Source: Plasmopara viticola
Taxonomy: Eukaryota > Oomycota > Peronosporomycetes > Peronosporales > Peronosporaceae
Assembly (NCBI GenBank): GCA_001695595.3
Contig: MBPM02000033.1
Coordinates: forward strand, 186,001-250,000
Direction: 5' to 3'
DNA: 64,000 nucleotides
Of this stretch, positions 1 to 10,778 are shown in pieces. Position numbers and translations under genes: made by a program. How positions within the stretch are numbered: the stretch's first letter is position 1; each line of letters opens with the position of its first letter. Under the pieces are notes generated by a model. The model was given only the letters and a program-made list of their open reading frames with translations. It ran no database searches and was not told where the DNA came from.

Positions 1-2349
1 CTAATGGCACAAGCCTACGATACAGACACGATATATACAAGGTGGAGTGTCAATCTAAACAGGACTAGTGGCCTTGTCTTTCGCTCCCCAACTGTGAGTG
101 TTATAAGTAGTAGTAATGTGGCTTTTGTGGCGCCTTCAGCTCTAACCCAATTTCGGCTGCCATTCACATCATACTGTAAGTATCATCAAGCCGACTCAGA
201 AACCAACTTGATTTGTGTTTTGAACACGCTCGACATCAGCGTGGCCGACAGTGGGAGTGATCATGCAGCTGTAGTCTCAAGCCATGACTTGTTAAAAAAA
301 ATGACGGGTTAAGAATTATACCAATCCATTATCTTTACGGATTGCTGAATCCTGCCGAGGTAGCAATTAAGTCCCAAACATTTCTTCATATGGATGTGCT
401 CCGACTTAGATTTGGTTTGTTCTTTGATCGTGATATAGCCAAACGACCACTGCAGGTAGACCTAGCAAGTTTATCGCTTGCTGTGTTAGTGAAGATTTGC
501 GCTCAATGCGATTGAGTCTTTAAACTACAAGCAATGACCACTACAGCAATTCACTCATCTGACAGCCTACCATTCACCTCTTTTTTGTATAAAAACCTCG
601 AAAGCACCAACCAAAATGACACTTTAAGTTTCTACCGACACTTTATAGTTCATTTTTTTAATGAATTACACGCTGCGTAGACATCAGCAGCGCCGTTAAA
701 AATCGCAACTTTTAGTATTAAACGCTTAGATTTTTATCGGAGAACATTTGTAGGACATACTTGAAGACTGAAGCAATAGATGCCAAAGCAATAAGAATTC
801 CTAAAACGGTTGCAGCGTTTCTGGAATTACACAGTCGGTAAAAAGTAAAGTCCTTTACAATTTAACATTGTGACCACCTAAGTTGATTCTCTTTAAAAGC
901 TAAAGCAAATGCGACTGCTTTAGTAGCATATTTGAGAATCCGAGTATTTGCTAGGCTGTAAAATATTTTCGATCTTAACACAAGATGGATTGCTTAAATT
1001 GTGTTAATTAGTCGTCTCACGAGATTTAAATTGACATTCTAAGAATGAAGGTCAAACTTGCGTCCGTCTTGTGCCTTCCCAGAATCTATTTTGGCAAAGT
1101 CGACTGTACAAAATATCTCTTCTATTTATACAGTGCATGTCTATCGAAAATGACTATGAGTCCAGACCACGTCACCGCTTTTTAATATTGCTAAAAAGAC
1201 GGGCAATAAGTAGTGCGTCTCTATAAGCCAATCAAATCTATTGAATTACTATCTAACACGCCTACGTATCAAAAAAATCGAAGAACCACAATTTTTGATA
1301 CAAATAAATTTCGTCAAATAGAATCACATATTTTCTTTGAAAGAGATCTTTATACATGTGTCCATATAATCGTTATTATCGAAGAAAACGATAAACGGCC
1401 CCTTAGATTACAATCGAATATGTCCTTTATTGACCGGCTGGGGTGGTCGAAAAGTGCTGACCTAATTTACAGCTTAGCTCTCCACCAAAGCAACTATACT
1501 CACGCGATAAATTTACTCAATCTTGAATCTAGTACCGTACAATTAGGTTTTTAACTGGTTGCCTCTCAATGTCTCGTCTCGCATCCTTACGTTGCCTTGC
1601 TTTTGCCCGCATGTTTCGTTACTATCCCGCGAATCTTTCTCTCTCAGACGGCTTCGCTGAAGTCTTTCGAATCACCCGCTTAACAAGTCGCACGTCTCTT
1701 GCAGAACCGCTTGCTAGGAGGCTTTTTTAAACCGATTGCGCGAATACTAGTTGTACAATAGTAAGGACCGAAGACTTGATCTCTCTGTGAATGCTCTATT
1801 ACTCGTTTACTTTTTTGTCGTTTGATCGAGTAGCTGCACTTATGAAACGGTGCACTTCGCATCTGCATGTATGACCGCACACCATGAATCGAGACTTTTT
1901 TATGCCGTTTTTTTTTTACTAAAAAGTGGCTTTTAGCTAAAGCAATCGATCATTGAATGATGGCTCCCAATAAATGACCTGGGATTACTCCAGGCAGGAA
2001 AGTAACCAATCTTCCGGTTTAACTATATAGGATCGATATGTGAAACTGATAGCAGCTCAAAGACATCTTCAATTAATATCTTATCTAGAACTGCCTAACT
2101 ATACTTTCACTATATCAATTAGCTACGCCGTGCCACTAGTTTTAAAGTAAGAAGGGAGCAAATGGTCAGTTTTACAATACATGTCAAGAGTGTTTCATTC
2201 TACTTAATTGCACTCAAGAAGAGAGTGCAGCCAAACGGGAGTCGCGGCAACAAGACGTAATCCTGTTTGGCACCACAATTGCTAACTATTAAAACTGTTT
2301 TTAATATTTATCACACGGTTTTCACACCATATTGTAGCATTTTGCAACA
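1..2349. other. Intergenic region without a supported gene
   Basis: I see no convincing gene here. Open stretches at 4-312 (102 codons) and 1213-1554 (113 codons, with a GTG rather than ATG start) have no recognisable domain, signal peptide or membrane segment and read like chance frames. Just before the next gene, at about 2336-2347, the sequence GCATTTTGCAAC resembles the oomycete initiator plus flanking element (consensus around a CATT core followed by CAWTTT), so transcription of the PPR-like gene may begin there. That last point is inference. Confidence 0.5.
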
Positions 2350-4473
2350 ATGCTCCGCGCAAGATTGACTCGCTCGTTGCCTCCGCGCCAGTCCCAGCGA
2401 CCGATCTGGAGCCGCGCCTCAGACTTCGTTTCACGGCTATGTGAAGGTTTTAAACCCGGATGCAATTTTGAGAAAACCCCTATTGCTGAACAAAAGCAGC
2501 CACAGCCTCCCACGATCGAAGACACACCAATTTCACCGCCCACTCGTTCGGCTCACAAGCACAACTTCAGACCGACACTCCCTGTTGATGTTGCGCTTCC
2601 TACTTTTCACCACTTGGTCAATGCGGCAAAGCAAAAATCTGATGCTTACGCTTTTGACCACTTTGCGCTGAAAAGCAAAGTTACGCCCACGCAGCTGCTG
2701 GAAGCCTGGCAGGTCGTCTCGCAGTGCCGTCCATTCGTGGTCAGAAGAAATGCGCCACTTCGAGTGCGGCTGGCAACAGCAAATGACGTGGTCGAAAGCC
2801 GATCTTGGCTTCTTCAGATCGTACCTGCTAATATCTTTGCTCAGCTCTCAACCAACCATCCGGAACCTCCAATGTTCGTTGGTGTTTCGTCTGCACTAAC
2901 AGAGCTGGGTACGAAAGTGATAGTAATTAATGAAACCGTTGTGGTGGGCACGTTAATCAAGGCATTTAACCAAAAATCAGAGCATACACTTGCGGTAGCA
3001 TTCTTTGGGGCGTATGACCGAGATCGGAGTCTGTGGTTGCAGGAGCACTACCGTTGCAGTGACAGTTCAAGTGGCGACGAGGTGAAGGACGGAGCTGACT
3101 TAAAACCTAAGGACAAGCCTGAGTCAATCGAGATGGCCTCAAGATTGCCACCGACCGTATACATGTCCTACATTCGTTCCTTGGCTGCATTAAAGCACTC
3201 AAAAAAAATCGTGCAACTTTTTGAAAGTGACAAATTGCAGCTTGAAAAAGTTTTCAGATCTGTTTCCGAATTAAACGTGCTCCTTCAAGCGTGTTACACT
3301 GAAAAAAATGGGACGCTGGCGCGAAAAGCAATCGATGCGATGATGAATGGTTCGCCTGCCGCTGTCATTCCATTAAAGTGCTATGAGTTGGCAATTCAAA
3401 CTTGCTTACGCTCTCGCAATGGTGAAGAACGAACATTACTCACTGCGATTGACCTGGCGAACGTACTGTCATCCGATGGTGGCTACACGTTAAAACCCCA
3501 TATTTGGAGTACACTGATTAGTGTGAGCTTGGACCTAAATCGCTCCGACCTTGCACTTGAAGTGTTTAAAAGCTATCCACGTCACCGCATATCGGACTCC
3601 CAGATACATTTTCGCCGGGCACTGCGTGCCGCCTGCCGAAAGACAGATACAACAGCACTGGAGATGATGCGCTTTCGTTGGGCAACCTACAATACTGGAT
3701 ACTCGAATGCGCAGACGCTACTTCAAGAGCGGAACGCGTATAAGAAGGCAATTCATCTCAGCGATGTGGACGCGATAAAAAATTTGCTGGGAAATTCGAC
3801 GCGACTCTTAAATGTTTCGGCATCAAACAAAACGGCGGAAGCTGATCTGCTCAATTTCATAATGCGAAGAATGCTCAAGCACCGCCACGCCGTGTCATCG
3901 CTCGTACAAGTGCTAGATCTTATGGAAGCCACCCGCACAAAAGGTTCTTCAATGGTTTTGCGGCAAAGTGTGGTGATTTTGCTTGAGCATGACATAAAGG
4001 AAAAAAAAATGTCGTCTCGAGCGGCCATTGAGCACTCGCTACACTTTTGGGAAAAGCATCCTTCAGTGCTGCGTGGACTGGGATTTCTCGTGCTATTGCT
4101 TTTAGATGAATGTTTAGAACATCAATGGGATGACGACTGCGAGTTTTTAGTAGACTTTATGTTGGACCGACGCGTAACTCGTGTGCCAAGCATCACAATT
4201 GTCAAAGTAATGGAATCAAACGAAGTCCGTGGGCGATTTGAGGCCAATGTCCGTATTGGGGAAAAGCTTCTTGAAAAGCTTTCGCAAAAGAACCGCCAAA
4301 GGCTCCGTGACGATTTCTATGAGCGCCTTCTGATGAGTTATCTACGTCTTGAGCAGTTTGACCAAGTGAGTGATCTCCACGCCAAGTGGAATCTAGAGAA
4401 ACGCTACCCGCACAATGAGGCATTTCGGACAATTGTGCACGATGCCAATGCGCGCACTAGAAATAATTGTTAG
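2350..4473 (+). CDS. PPR/TPR-like helical-repeat protein, probably mitochondrial
   Basis: This single exon encodes 707 residues. The first ~30 residues are rich in Arg and Ser, with almost no acidic residues, as expected of a mitochondrial targeting peptide. The body is all-helical in character. Segments near residues 330-440 alternate hydrophobic helices in the 35-residue rhythm of pentatricopeptide repeats (for example a stretch with HIWSTLISVSLDLNR followed by ALEVFKSY). Such proteins bind organellar RNA and act in processing, stability or translation, but the RNA target cannot be read from sequence. There is no DYW or E domain. The ATG is the first in frame and lies about 10 bp after an initiator-like motif. 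The domain call rests on repeat rhythm, so a generic TPR-like protein is the alternative. Confidence 0.72.
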   Translation: MLRARLTRSLPPRQSQRPIWSRASDFVSRLCEGFKPGCNFEKTPIAEQKQPQPPTIEDTPISPPTRSAHKHNFRPTLPVDVALPTFHHLVNAAKQKSDAYAFDHFALKSKVTPTQLLEAWQVVSQCRPFVVRRNAPLRVRLATANDVVESRSWLLQIVPANIFAQLSTNHPEPPMFVGVSSALTELGTKVIVINETVVVGTLIKAFNQKSEHTLAVAFFGAYDRDRSLWLQEHYRCSDSSSGDEVKDGADLKPKDKPESIEMASRLPPTVYMSYIRSLAALKHSKKIVQLFESDKLQLEKVFRSVSELNVLLQACYTEKNGTLARKAIDAMMNGSPAAVIPLKCYELAIQTCLRSRNGEERTLLTAIDLANVLSSDGGYTLKPHIWSTLISVSLDLNRSDLALEVFKSYPRHRISDSQIHFRRALRAACRKTDTTALEMMRFRWATYNTGYSNAQTLLQERNAYKKAIHLSDVDAIKNLLGNSTRLLNVSASNKTAEADLLNFIMRRMLKHRHAVSSLVQVLDLMEATRTKGSSMVLRQSVVILLEHDIKEKKMSSRAAIEHSLHFWEKHPSVLRGLGFLVLLLLDECLEHQWDDDCEFLVDFMLDRRVTRVPSITIVKVMESNEVRGRFEANVRIGEKLLEKLSQKNRQRLRDDFYERLLMSYLRLEQFDQVSDLHAKWNLEKRYPHNEAFRTIVHDANARTRNNC

Positions 4474-4600
4474 GCGTAGATGTATTCTGCCCAAAATATT
4501 GCGCTTAATCGCCAAACACAGCAGATGACGTAACTGAATTGTGATTATTATAAGTGTTGCTGTTGCAAGCTCGTTCCCTTCAAGTCAGTATTTTAGGACG

Positions 4601-5236
4601 TCAGTGCGTCTCGCTATGAGCTTGCTCTAGTGCAATGCAGATCAGCACCATAAGGCTCATATCGATACCGCCTGTGATTGCCAGAAGGTAATCTTCGTTC
4701 GGTTTAAAGTTGGAAATTAAGGAGTCGCGCGTAGTGGCTGCTGAGCTACGACTGCCGACTAATCGAAAGACGCGACCAACGATTGAGCGCGAGCTCTTGT
4801 GGCCCTGTACCATCCAGAACGAAGCGTCGCGCTGGGTCCAATTCCCAGTGAGGCCGATACGACACTTTTTGCCAGTGGTTGGACTTTGAAATTCTACCTT
4901 GAGTTCGGGCAGCGCCTTGATGGAGAAAAGCTTAGCGGCCGATGCCTTAGCATCGAACACATTGTAGGTGGGATCAGATGCTATCAGATCGCGCTTCATG
5001 TGTACGAGTGGCGTGCGCTGGGGATCTCGTAGAGTTTTCATAGCAGACGTTGTGCCTCGAATACGAAACACATCCTTACCATGTTCGGTGTCGCAAATTA
5101 CGAAGTCCTCTACGTGTGAAAAGTCCCAGAAGTGGTCACGCAAGCGAAGTGTCGTGATGGCTTTGGCACAAAATTCCGCTCCGACGGGTGCGCCATCCGG
5201 CAACTTTGGTGTAGCGGTGGATGATGCGCAGCCCAT
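4601..5236 (-). CDS. LURP-one-related (LOR, tubby-like fold) protein, probably N-myristoylated
   Basis: A 211-residue protein. It begins MGCASS, a textbook N-myristoylation signal (Gly2) with a neighbouring palmitoylatable Cys3, so it is probably tethered to a membrane. The rest fits the LOR/DUF567 beta-barrel family, which is related to the tubby C-terminal domain and phospholipid scramblases: short beta-strand segments (VFRIRG, KVEFQS, CRIGLTGNW), then a C-terminal hydrophobic helix preceded by DYLLAITGG, which packs inside the barrel in that family. Oomycetes carry several LOR genes and their biochemical role is not established. The gene is convergent with the upstream PPR-like gene, with 127 bp between stop codons. 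The start is the only ATG that yields the myristoylation motif. Confidence 0.75.
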   Translation of the reverse strand: MGCASSTATPKLPDGAPVGAEFCAKAITTLRLRDHFWDFSHVEDFVICDTEHGKDVFRIRGTTSAMKTLRDPQRTPLVHMKRDLIASDPTYNVFDAKASAAKLFSIKALPELKVEFQSPTTGKKCRIGLTGNWTQRDASFWMVQGHKSSRSIVGRVFRLVGSRSSAATTRDSLISNFKPNEDYLLAITGGIDMSLMVLICIALEQAHSETH

Positions 5237-5490
5237 TGAATAATGGATTTCAAGTAAGATTGTTGATCAACACAGGTGTTTACGAACATGTAAAATGTGC
5301 AGTCTTATAGTAGGTAGGCTTGGGTATATTGAAAAGAAATCCACTTTAAAGCATATGAAGGTTAGTTTAATGGTGGATACATGGACCTGAGATCGCTACC
5401 GCATTGCGGTAGAGACTGTTTTTATATATCTGTCGCATTGCACCCTCCTAGATTAGTAATTATCCAGCTGGTGCGTGTTCAAGCTACTCT

Positions 5491-5660
5491 ATTGCAGAAG
5501 CCATTGCAGGTATGTGAAGGTTGGATCGTACTCACAAGAAAGAGCAAAGACTAAATCTAGATGAAGCTGTCTAGGTACATATTTCTACAGATGATGAGAG
5601 CCTATTGCGGAAGCCATTGCAGGTGGAAATTACTCACAAAAAAGAGCAACAACCGATAAG
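5491..5660. repeat. Short imperfect direct duplication
   Basis: Two diverged copies of the same block lie about 112 bp apart. The first starts at 5491 (CTATTGCAGAAGCCATTGCA) and the second at about 5602, where one base of that block differs. Each is followed by TACTCACAA(G/A)AAAGAGCAA. Both copies lie in non-coding DNA between the LOR gene and the BAR-like gene. They look like an old tandem duplication. Confidence 0.6.
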
Positions 5661-6805
5661 CCGTCTGGATTTACAGTATCTAAATGGTATGTGATCAGGT
5701 CACGGGCAAAGACGGACGGTGCGACTCTTTCGAAAAAGAAGGAATGCGGAAATATCGAAAATTTAGTCATTGACCAAGAATAAAAGGTAGGATGAAAATC
5801 TGGGCGCCCAACCGGACCATAATAGTACGTTAGTCCACCTTCCTGCTTGAAGATTCAAACCCTTGTAGTCAATCCAACCCGACGTGGGTTAGATTTTCGT
5901 TCTAGACCAATGATATTCTAGGATGACTGCTTTTGTTTTATTTACTTACCAAACTCGCAACTGTTCTACCGGATACTATGGGCTCGGTTAGACAGCTGCC
6001 TGCACGGACGGCGCTTTCGTCTACTGCACAGTCAGAACGCAACAGAATTTCAACTATATGAACAAAGCTCGTTTGCTCATTGCACTATGTAATTTATTAG
6101 AAAAATGAAGTCGTCGCCACTTTCTGCTTGTAGCGAACAAAGTACATTCGTGACATTTGCCTTCCGCTTCAAATTTTCCTAGATCGGTCTTTACATTGCA
6201 CAAACAAAAATCATTTTCAAGACCGAGGGTTACGCGCTGGTAGATGTTATGTCTTTCTGCACTTCTCGGTGCTGCCCTGGCGTGGCTTGCCAGGGCACCT
6301 ATATCGAAAACTGCAGAATTCCTTACTACTCAGACCTTTTTTAAGCCAACATCACCGCGGAAGTTTTGCTGGTGCAGCCGCTTCATGCCACGTGCGGCAT
6401 ACTCTACCAAAGAGACATTTTTTCCCGCTGCCACTAAAGATTTCACAGCTCTCTGGCGAACAATCAACGAAATTAGAGGTCGTTCAAGCTAACAGTGTCC
6501 TCTTACGCAAGAGAGGAGAAGTGAAGTATTAATATCTAGTTTAAAGAGATCGAGCGTGTCGTAGAGGCAGCACTAATCACGGACGGAAAGCTTCGCGTCG
6601 CGTACGCGCTTTTCCACCTACATACTCAATTGAGGAGCTACGCGAAACATTGTCCGAGTGCTTCTCTTCTCAGATACACGTGAAAAAGCAGTTGCTAGGC
6701 GTTGCTGGCTACACTACCGTAGCAGGTTCAACCTAATCGCATCCTAGAGCCTAATAATGATGCTTAAACGTCTGTTATGGCAAGATTAGTGAACGACACA
6801 TAAAC
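5661..6805. other. Intergenic region, possible gene remnant near 6244-6535
   Basis: No supported gene. Two overlapping plus-strand frames at 6244-6492 and 6269-6532 each start with ATG. The first begins with a hydrophobic stretch (LCLSALLGAALAWLA) that could be a signal or targeting sequence. Neither has a recognisable domain, and they occupy different frames of the same bases, so at most one is real. Around 6545-6640 another short plus-strand frame reads plausibly but has no ATG. A decayed small gene is possible. Confidence 0.35.
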
Positions 6806-8068
6806 TTATTGGCTGTGGCGCTGAGCTTGCCCAGTAATTGCAGCTGGCCTCCCCAGCCGATACTTAATCGGCTGAATCGAAGGCCGCGAAAGCTGAATGG
6901 TCTTAAGTTTTTCGCTCAGGGCGTCGGGCTCTGATCCTAAACTCGTTGTTGTCAGCGTCTTCTCTTCCTCATCGAGACTTGAAGTTGTAACAATGACACT
7001 TGTTGCACCTGAGGAAGATGCCGAATCGTCATTTGCGACGGTGTACGATGAAGATGTTCTGTGGCTGTTAGTTAGCACTTTAAGCGCGTCCTGTTCATCC
7101 TCTTTATCCACCATGCTCTTGAATAGCTGCTCAGCTCGTGCGTCCACTATGCTGCGGTCGACTTCGTCCGGAATTAAATAGTTCGTCGCATCCGCATTCT
7201 TAGCATAAAAGTTGTGCATGACTTGCCTCACCATTTCTAGCTCACCATTTAGCATAGTATCCCGCTCGCTTTCATACTTAGCGAAAACGCGGTAAAGTTC
7301 AACCGTCACTGACTTCAATGCTGCTCGAGCCTTGACAAGCTTCTGCTCATTGCGCTCTAAACGCTGCAAAGACATTCGAGTGCTTTTTGTACATTTTCGC
7401 AATTTGCCAAGCTTCTGTTCGTACCGGTCGAATTCAAGCTTGACGTTCTTGCGATAGGCTATCTGTGATTGCACCGATTTCATCGCATTGATGTGAATAT
7501 CGAGAAAGCGCACGGCTCCTGATAAGACCGCATCCTGAATCGTAGCAGCAGAATTAACAATCGTAACAACACTGCACTCCACAATGACTACCAACAAACA
7601 GCACGTACGGCATTAAAAAAGTGGTTCTTCGCCTCTTTCGTCTCGTTGATAGCGCACATGGCATGTCGAAACTTCTCAGCTTCGGCTCCTTTACCCACAG
7701 CATCAACACCAACGACACACCACACGTCTGCACCAAGGCTTGCACATGCAGAGCAATAGAGTGGGAGTGCTGCCATGCGGTAGTGCTCCAGACTCTTGCG
7801 AATGTCTAGCAGCTTCTGTAGCAGACCCAGAAACCGCTGCTTTTGCTGCTCGTAGACGTCGTCAGGTGACGCTACATGCTGTCGCACCCAACATTACAAC
7901 CATTTCCCACATTACGACCACAAAAGAAAGAATATGACCGCTATTAGTGTTTCGTACCTTGTGCACGCAGCACATGACTTGAAACTGTAGCTTGCGTTTA
8001 TGCTGCAGCCATAGTGTCTGGCGGCTCTGCAGCGTGACACCCTCTACAGCAGACTTGTCTGAGCTCAT
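6806..8068 (-). CDS. BAR-domain-like coiled-coil protein, three exons
   Basis: The exons are 8068-7958, 7878-7609 and 7534-6806, giving 369 residues. Intron 1 (7957-7879, 79 bp, GTACGA...ACAG) and intron 2 (7608-7535, 74 bp, GTACGT...TTCAG, with a TTAAT branch-like site) are both phase 0, and removing them restores a single frame. Residues ~1-260 are long amphipathic helices rich in Lys, Glu and Arg, with the organisation of a BAR membrane-curving dimer: an N-terminal helix with QSRQTLWLQHKRK, a middle helix ending KEAKNHFFNA, and a third around KNVKLEFDRYEQKLGK. The C-terminal ~110 residues are a low-complexity Ser/Thr-rich tail. BAR proteins shape or sense curved membranes in endocytosis. 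The second splice is my inference from the GT/AG sites and frame; the family call is by pattern. Confidence 0.7.
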
Positions 8069-8291
8069 TCTCCGTCCGCTTTTATCTTTCGAATGAAGCC
8101 TAAAACTGCATATTACTACGCGCGGTGGCGCTGCACCACGTCCTCAGTAAGCGATCCATATATAGATTGAGTACTGTTGCAAAAAGACAATATGAGTCGC
8201 TCCATTTCCTTTAATACTGATTAGCCAAGTATTATTTTAATAAAGTCTTAAGAGATCCACATCAACTTTTTTTCTGCCTCGTCGCGGGAAA

Positions 8292-9838
8292 ATGACGGAT
8301 GTAGCCACCGTGCAAAGCGCCAGCCGCAAGCGCCAGCGCCGTAAGAATCGCCGAGGAAAGAAGCAACTGTCGCAGGAGGGTCACTACGCTGACCCGCTTT
8401 CACCAATCGCATCTACGCCCATGAAGCGCCACCACGCAAAGGCGGCAGGTACACTGCCAGCGTTTGTAGCGCATCAATTGCTGTGTATTCAACTATCCTG
8501 TCTTTTACAATACAGAGACTAGCAATGCATTGCCATCTAATGAGTGCGACACGAGCGCGCGTAGGTCAAAGAATGAGGAGAGGATGTTCTCGCCACGGAA
8601 ATTACTGGAGGCTTATGACCAACAGGATCAAGGCGAGGGCAATGGAAGGGCAAAAAAGGCGCGCACCCTTGATTATGACTCCACGTCCTCTCTTGATAGC
8701 AAACAAGAGAACTATCACAAGAGAGGTGTAAATGTTAGTACCAGTGAAAGTGAAGACGCCGACGACGAGCTTTTCTCTCCAGCGCTGAAGCTACCAAAGG
8801 TTTCACGCTCAACAAGTGTTTCTCCCTCCAACGCTCGAGTACGACTGGAATCGATGGCTACAAGCTCGAGCAAAAGTAGGGAATCGTCAATGGTGAAGGT
8901 AGAAGAGCAAGAGGCAGCCCAATCTTGTACTGTGGAAGAGGAGAATCAGGACGAAGAAGAAGCCACACCTCCGGAGCTGGAGTTCAATCCGTACGAACAC
9001 AATATTTATCAAATTTGTACTTGCTGACCAATGGTTAATGGCAATTTACTGCAGGTTTTACTTTATAAAGACTTTGCCAAAGTACGAGGAGGTTGTGGAA
9101 GGCAAACGACCCGTATCGCTGCCAGAGAGATCACGCCATGCGCCCGAGATCTGCTTGGTCTTGGACTTGGATGAAACACTCGTGCATTGTAGCATAGACA
9201 AAGTCAAGAATCCGCACTTAACCTTTCCGGTGTGCTAAATTTGCATTTATCTGGCGAGTAGACAATTGGCTGATTTATGACGTCTCTATTGTTTTCTAAA
9301 CAGGTTACTTTTAATGGTGTCGAGTATACTGTCAACGTGAAAAAGCGACCGCACATGGAGTACTTCCTCAAACGTGTGTCCAGACTTTTTGAGATTGTGG
9401 TATTTACCGCATCTCATAAAGCGTACGCCGAGAAGCTCATGAATTTGCTCGATCCGCATCGCAATCTCATTAGGTACGTGCTACAGCTCTTTGACTTTTG
9501 CATACAAGCAAACACTTACGTTGTCGTATGAATACAGGCACCGATTGTACCGAGATGATTGTCTTGATGTCTTTGGCAACTACTTGAAGGATTTAAGTGT
9601 CCTTGGGCGCGATTTGTCAAAAGTCGTGCTGGTGGACAACTCACCGCATGCGTTTGGATACCAGGTAAACAACGGTATTCCCATCGAAACGTGGTACGAT
9701 GACGAGGCGGACGCCGAGTTGCTTAACCTGCTGCCTTTTCTAGAAAGCCTCGCAGACGTTGCAGATGTGCGGCCGATCGTCGAGAAACAATTCCAGATTC
9801 AAAGACTCATCGACGCCACGACCGATGACGTCGTCTGA
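8292..9838 (+). CDS. SCP/CTDSPL2-type protein phosphatase (FCP1-like HAD domain), five exons
   Basis: The exons are 8292-8448, 8516-8990, 9055-9229, 9304-9473 and 9538-9838, giving 425 residues. All four introns (67, 64, 74 and 64 bp) have GT/AG ends and joining them gives one frame. The N-terminal ~200 residues are basic, then acidic and Ser-rich, with a nuclear-localisation-like KRQRRKNRRGKK near the start. The C-terminal half is the NIF/FCP1 phosphatase domain. The catalytic DLDET motif (DxDxT) is near residue 247, followed by VVFTASHKAYA and then VVLVDNSPHAFG, carrying the distal Asp. The order matches animal CTDSPL2, including the FNPFYFIKTLP lead-in that forms only after splicing. This family removes phosphate from Ser/Thr on the RNA polymerase II CTD or SMAD-like substrates; the oomycete target is unknown. 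It is divergent from the BAR-like gene, 223 bp away. Confidence 0.9.
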
Positions 9839-10097
9839 CAACCTACTTACAATACTATGATTGGCTTAAATAGCGTAGAAAATCTCATTTGATTGGCCTG
9901 CTTCATTTCTGCTGCCATGTTCCTCTGACACTTGATATACTTCCTAACATATACATTTGCGTACCCGAGCCTCTTAATTTTCCTAAGCGTTTTGCAGGCG
10001 CCGTGCCAGGCTCCTCCAAATCAGCACGTTCAAGTACGTGGTCTAGTATGCTTTCGCTATAATCTAGTCATTGATGCCTGTGATACGATGGAAGAAA

Positions 10098-10778
10098 ATG
10101 AAGCTCTGGGCAGACACAAAGGATCGGCGCAAGTACGAGGATTTGGCCGACCTGTTCGCCATCTTCAAGACTACAGAACACCTTGAAGCTGCTTATGTCC
10201 GCGACGCCATTACACCCGAGGAGGTTGGCAAACCTTTTTGGTGAGCAAGATAAGACAAACTCACTTTACATGCAATGAATATGATGGTGTAGTACACGGA
10301 AGCGTGCACAAAGCTTATTTCGCAATTTAAGACGGCAGAGACAGCACTGCGGCTGAGCGGCTTCATCGACAGCGTAGAGAGCTTTATTGCTGAATACAAA
10401 TTAGACTGTCCGCGCGCTTTAGAGCGCCTGGTGCGGATCGGCGTACCGGCCACAGTGGTACACAATACGACCAACCGCAAGACCGACTCGGTCAACGTAG
10501 CTCAAACTGTCCAGAACTTCATAACACTCATGGATGTTCTCAAACTTAATATTCGAGCTGTGGATGAGATCCAGCCATTGCTCAGCGAAATGATGAGCTC
10601 GTTGACAATGGTCAGTGGCCTCCCGCCTGACTTCGCTGGACGGGACAAGATCGAGGGTTGGTTGCGCACAATGAATGCCATGCGTGCTTCTGACGAGCTG
10701 AACGAAGAGCAGGCGCGTCAATTGAGCTTCGATCTTGAACGTGCGTACTCATCTTTTATGGCTTTCCTCAACAAATAG
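10098..10778 (+). CDS. VPS28: VPS28, ESCRT-I subunit (N-terminal exon unresolved)
   Basis: The conserved part is encoded by 10098-10223 and 10293-10778, joined across a 69-bp phase-0 intron (GTTGGC...GTAG), giving 203 residues. It opens with KLWADTKDRRKYEDLADLFAI and continues with EHLEAAYVRDAI and TEACTKLISQFK, the VPS28 N-terminal core that binds VPS23 and VPS37. The last ~95 residues are the C-terminal four-helix bundle that contacts ESCRT-II. ESCRT-I sorts ubiquitinated cargo into multivesicular bodies. Family members usually have ~10-20 more residues before this start. A candidate upstream exon at 9998-10033, joined by a 61-bp intron to 10095, adds a Pro/Gln-rich segment in frame, but I could not place its ATG. 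The gene follows the phosphatase on the same strand. Confidence 0.88.

Noticed and set aside
1213..1554. A 113-codon frame
   Set aside because: GTG start, no domain, and AT-rich codon use unlike the real genes here.
7535..7608. Frameshift in the BAR-like gene
   Set aside because: A 74-bp GT/AG intron with a branch-like site restores the frame, so the gene is intact.
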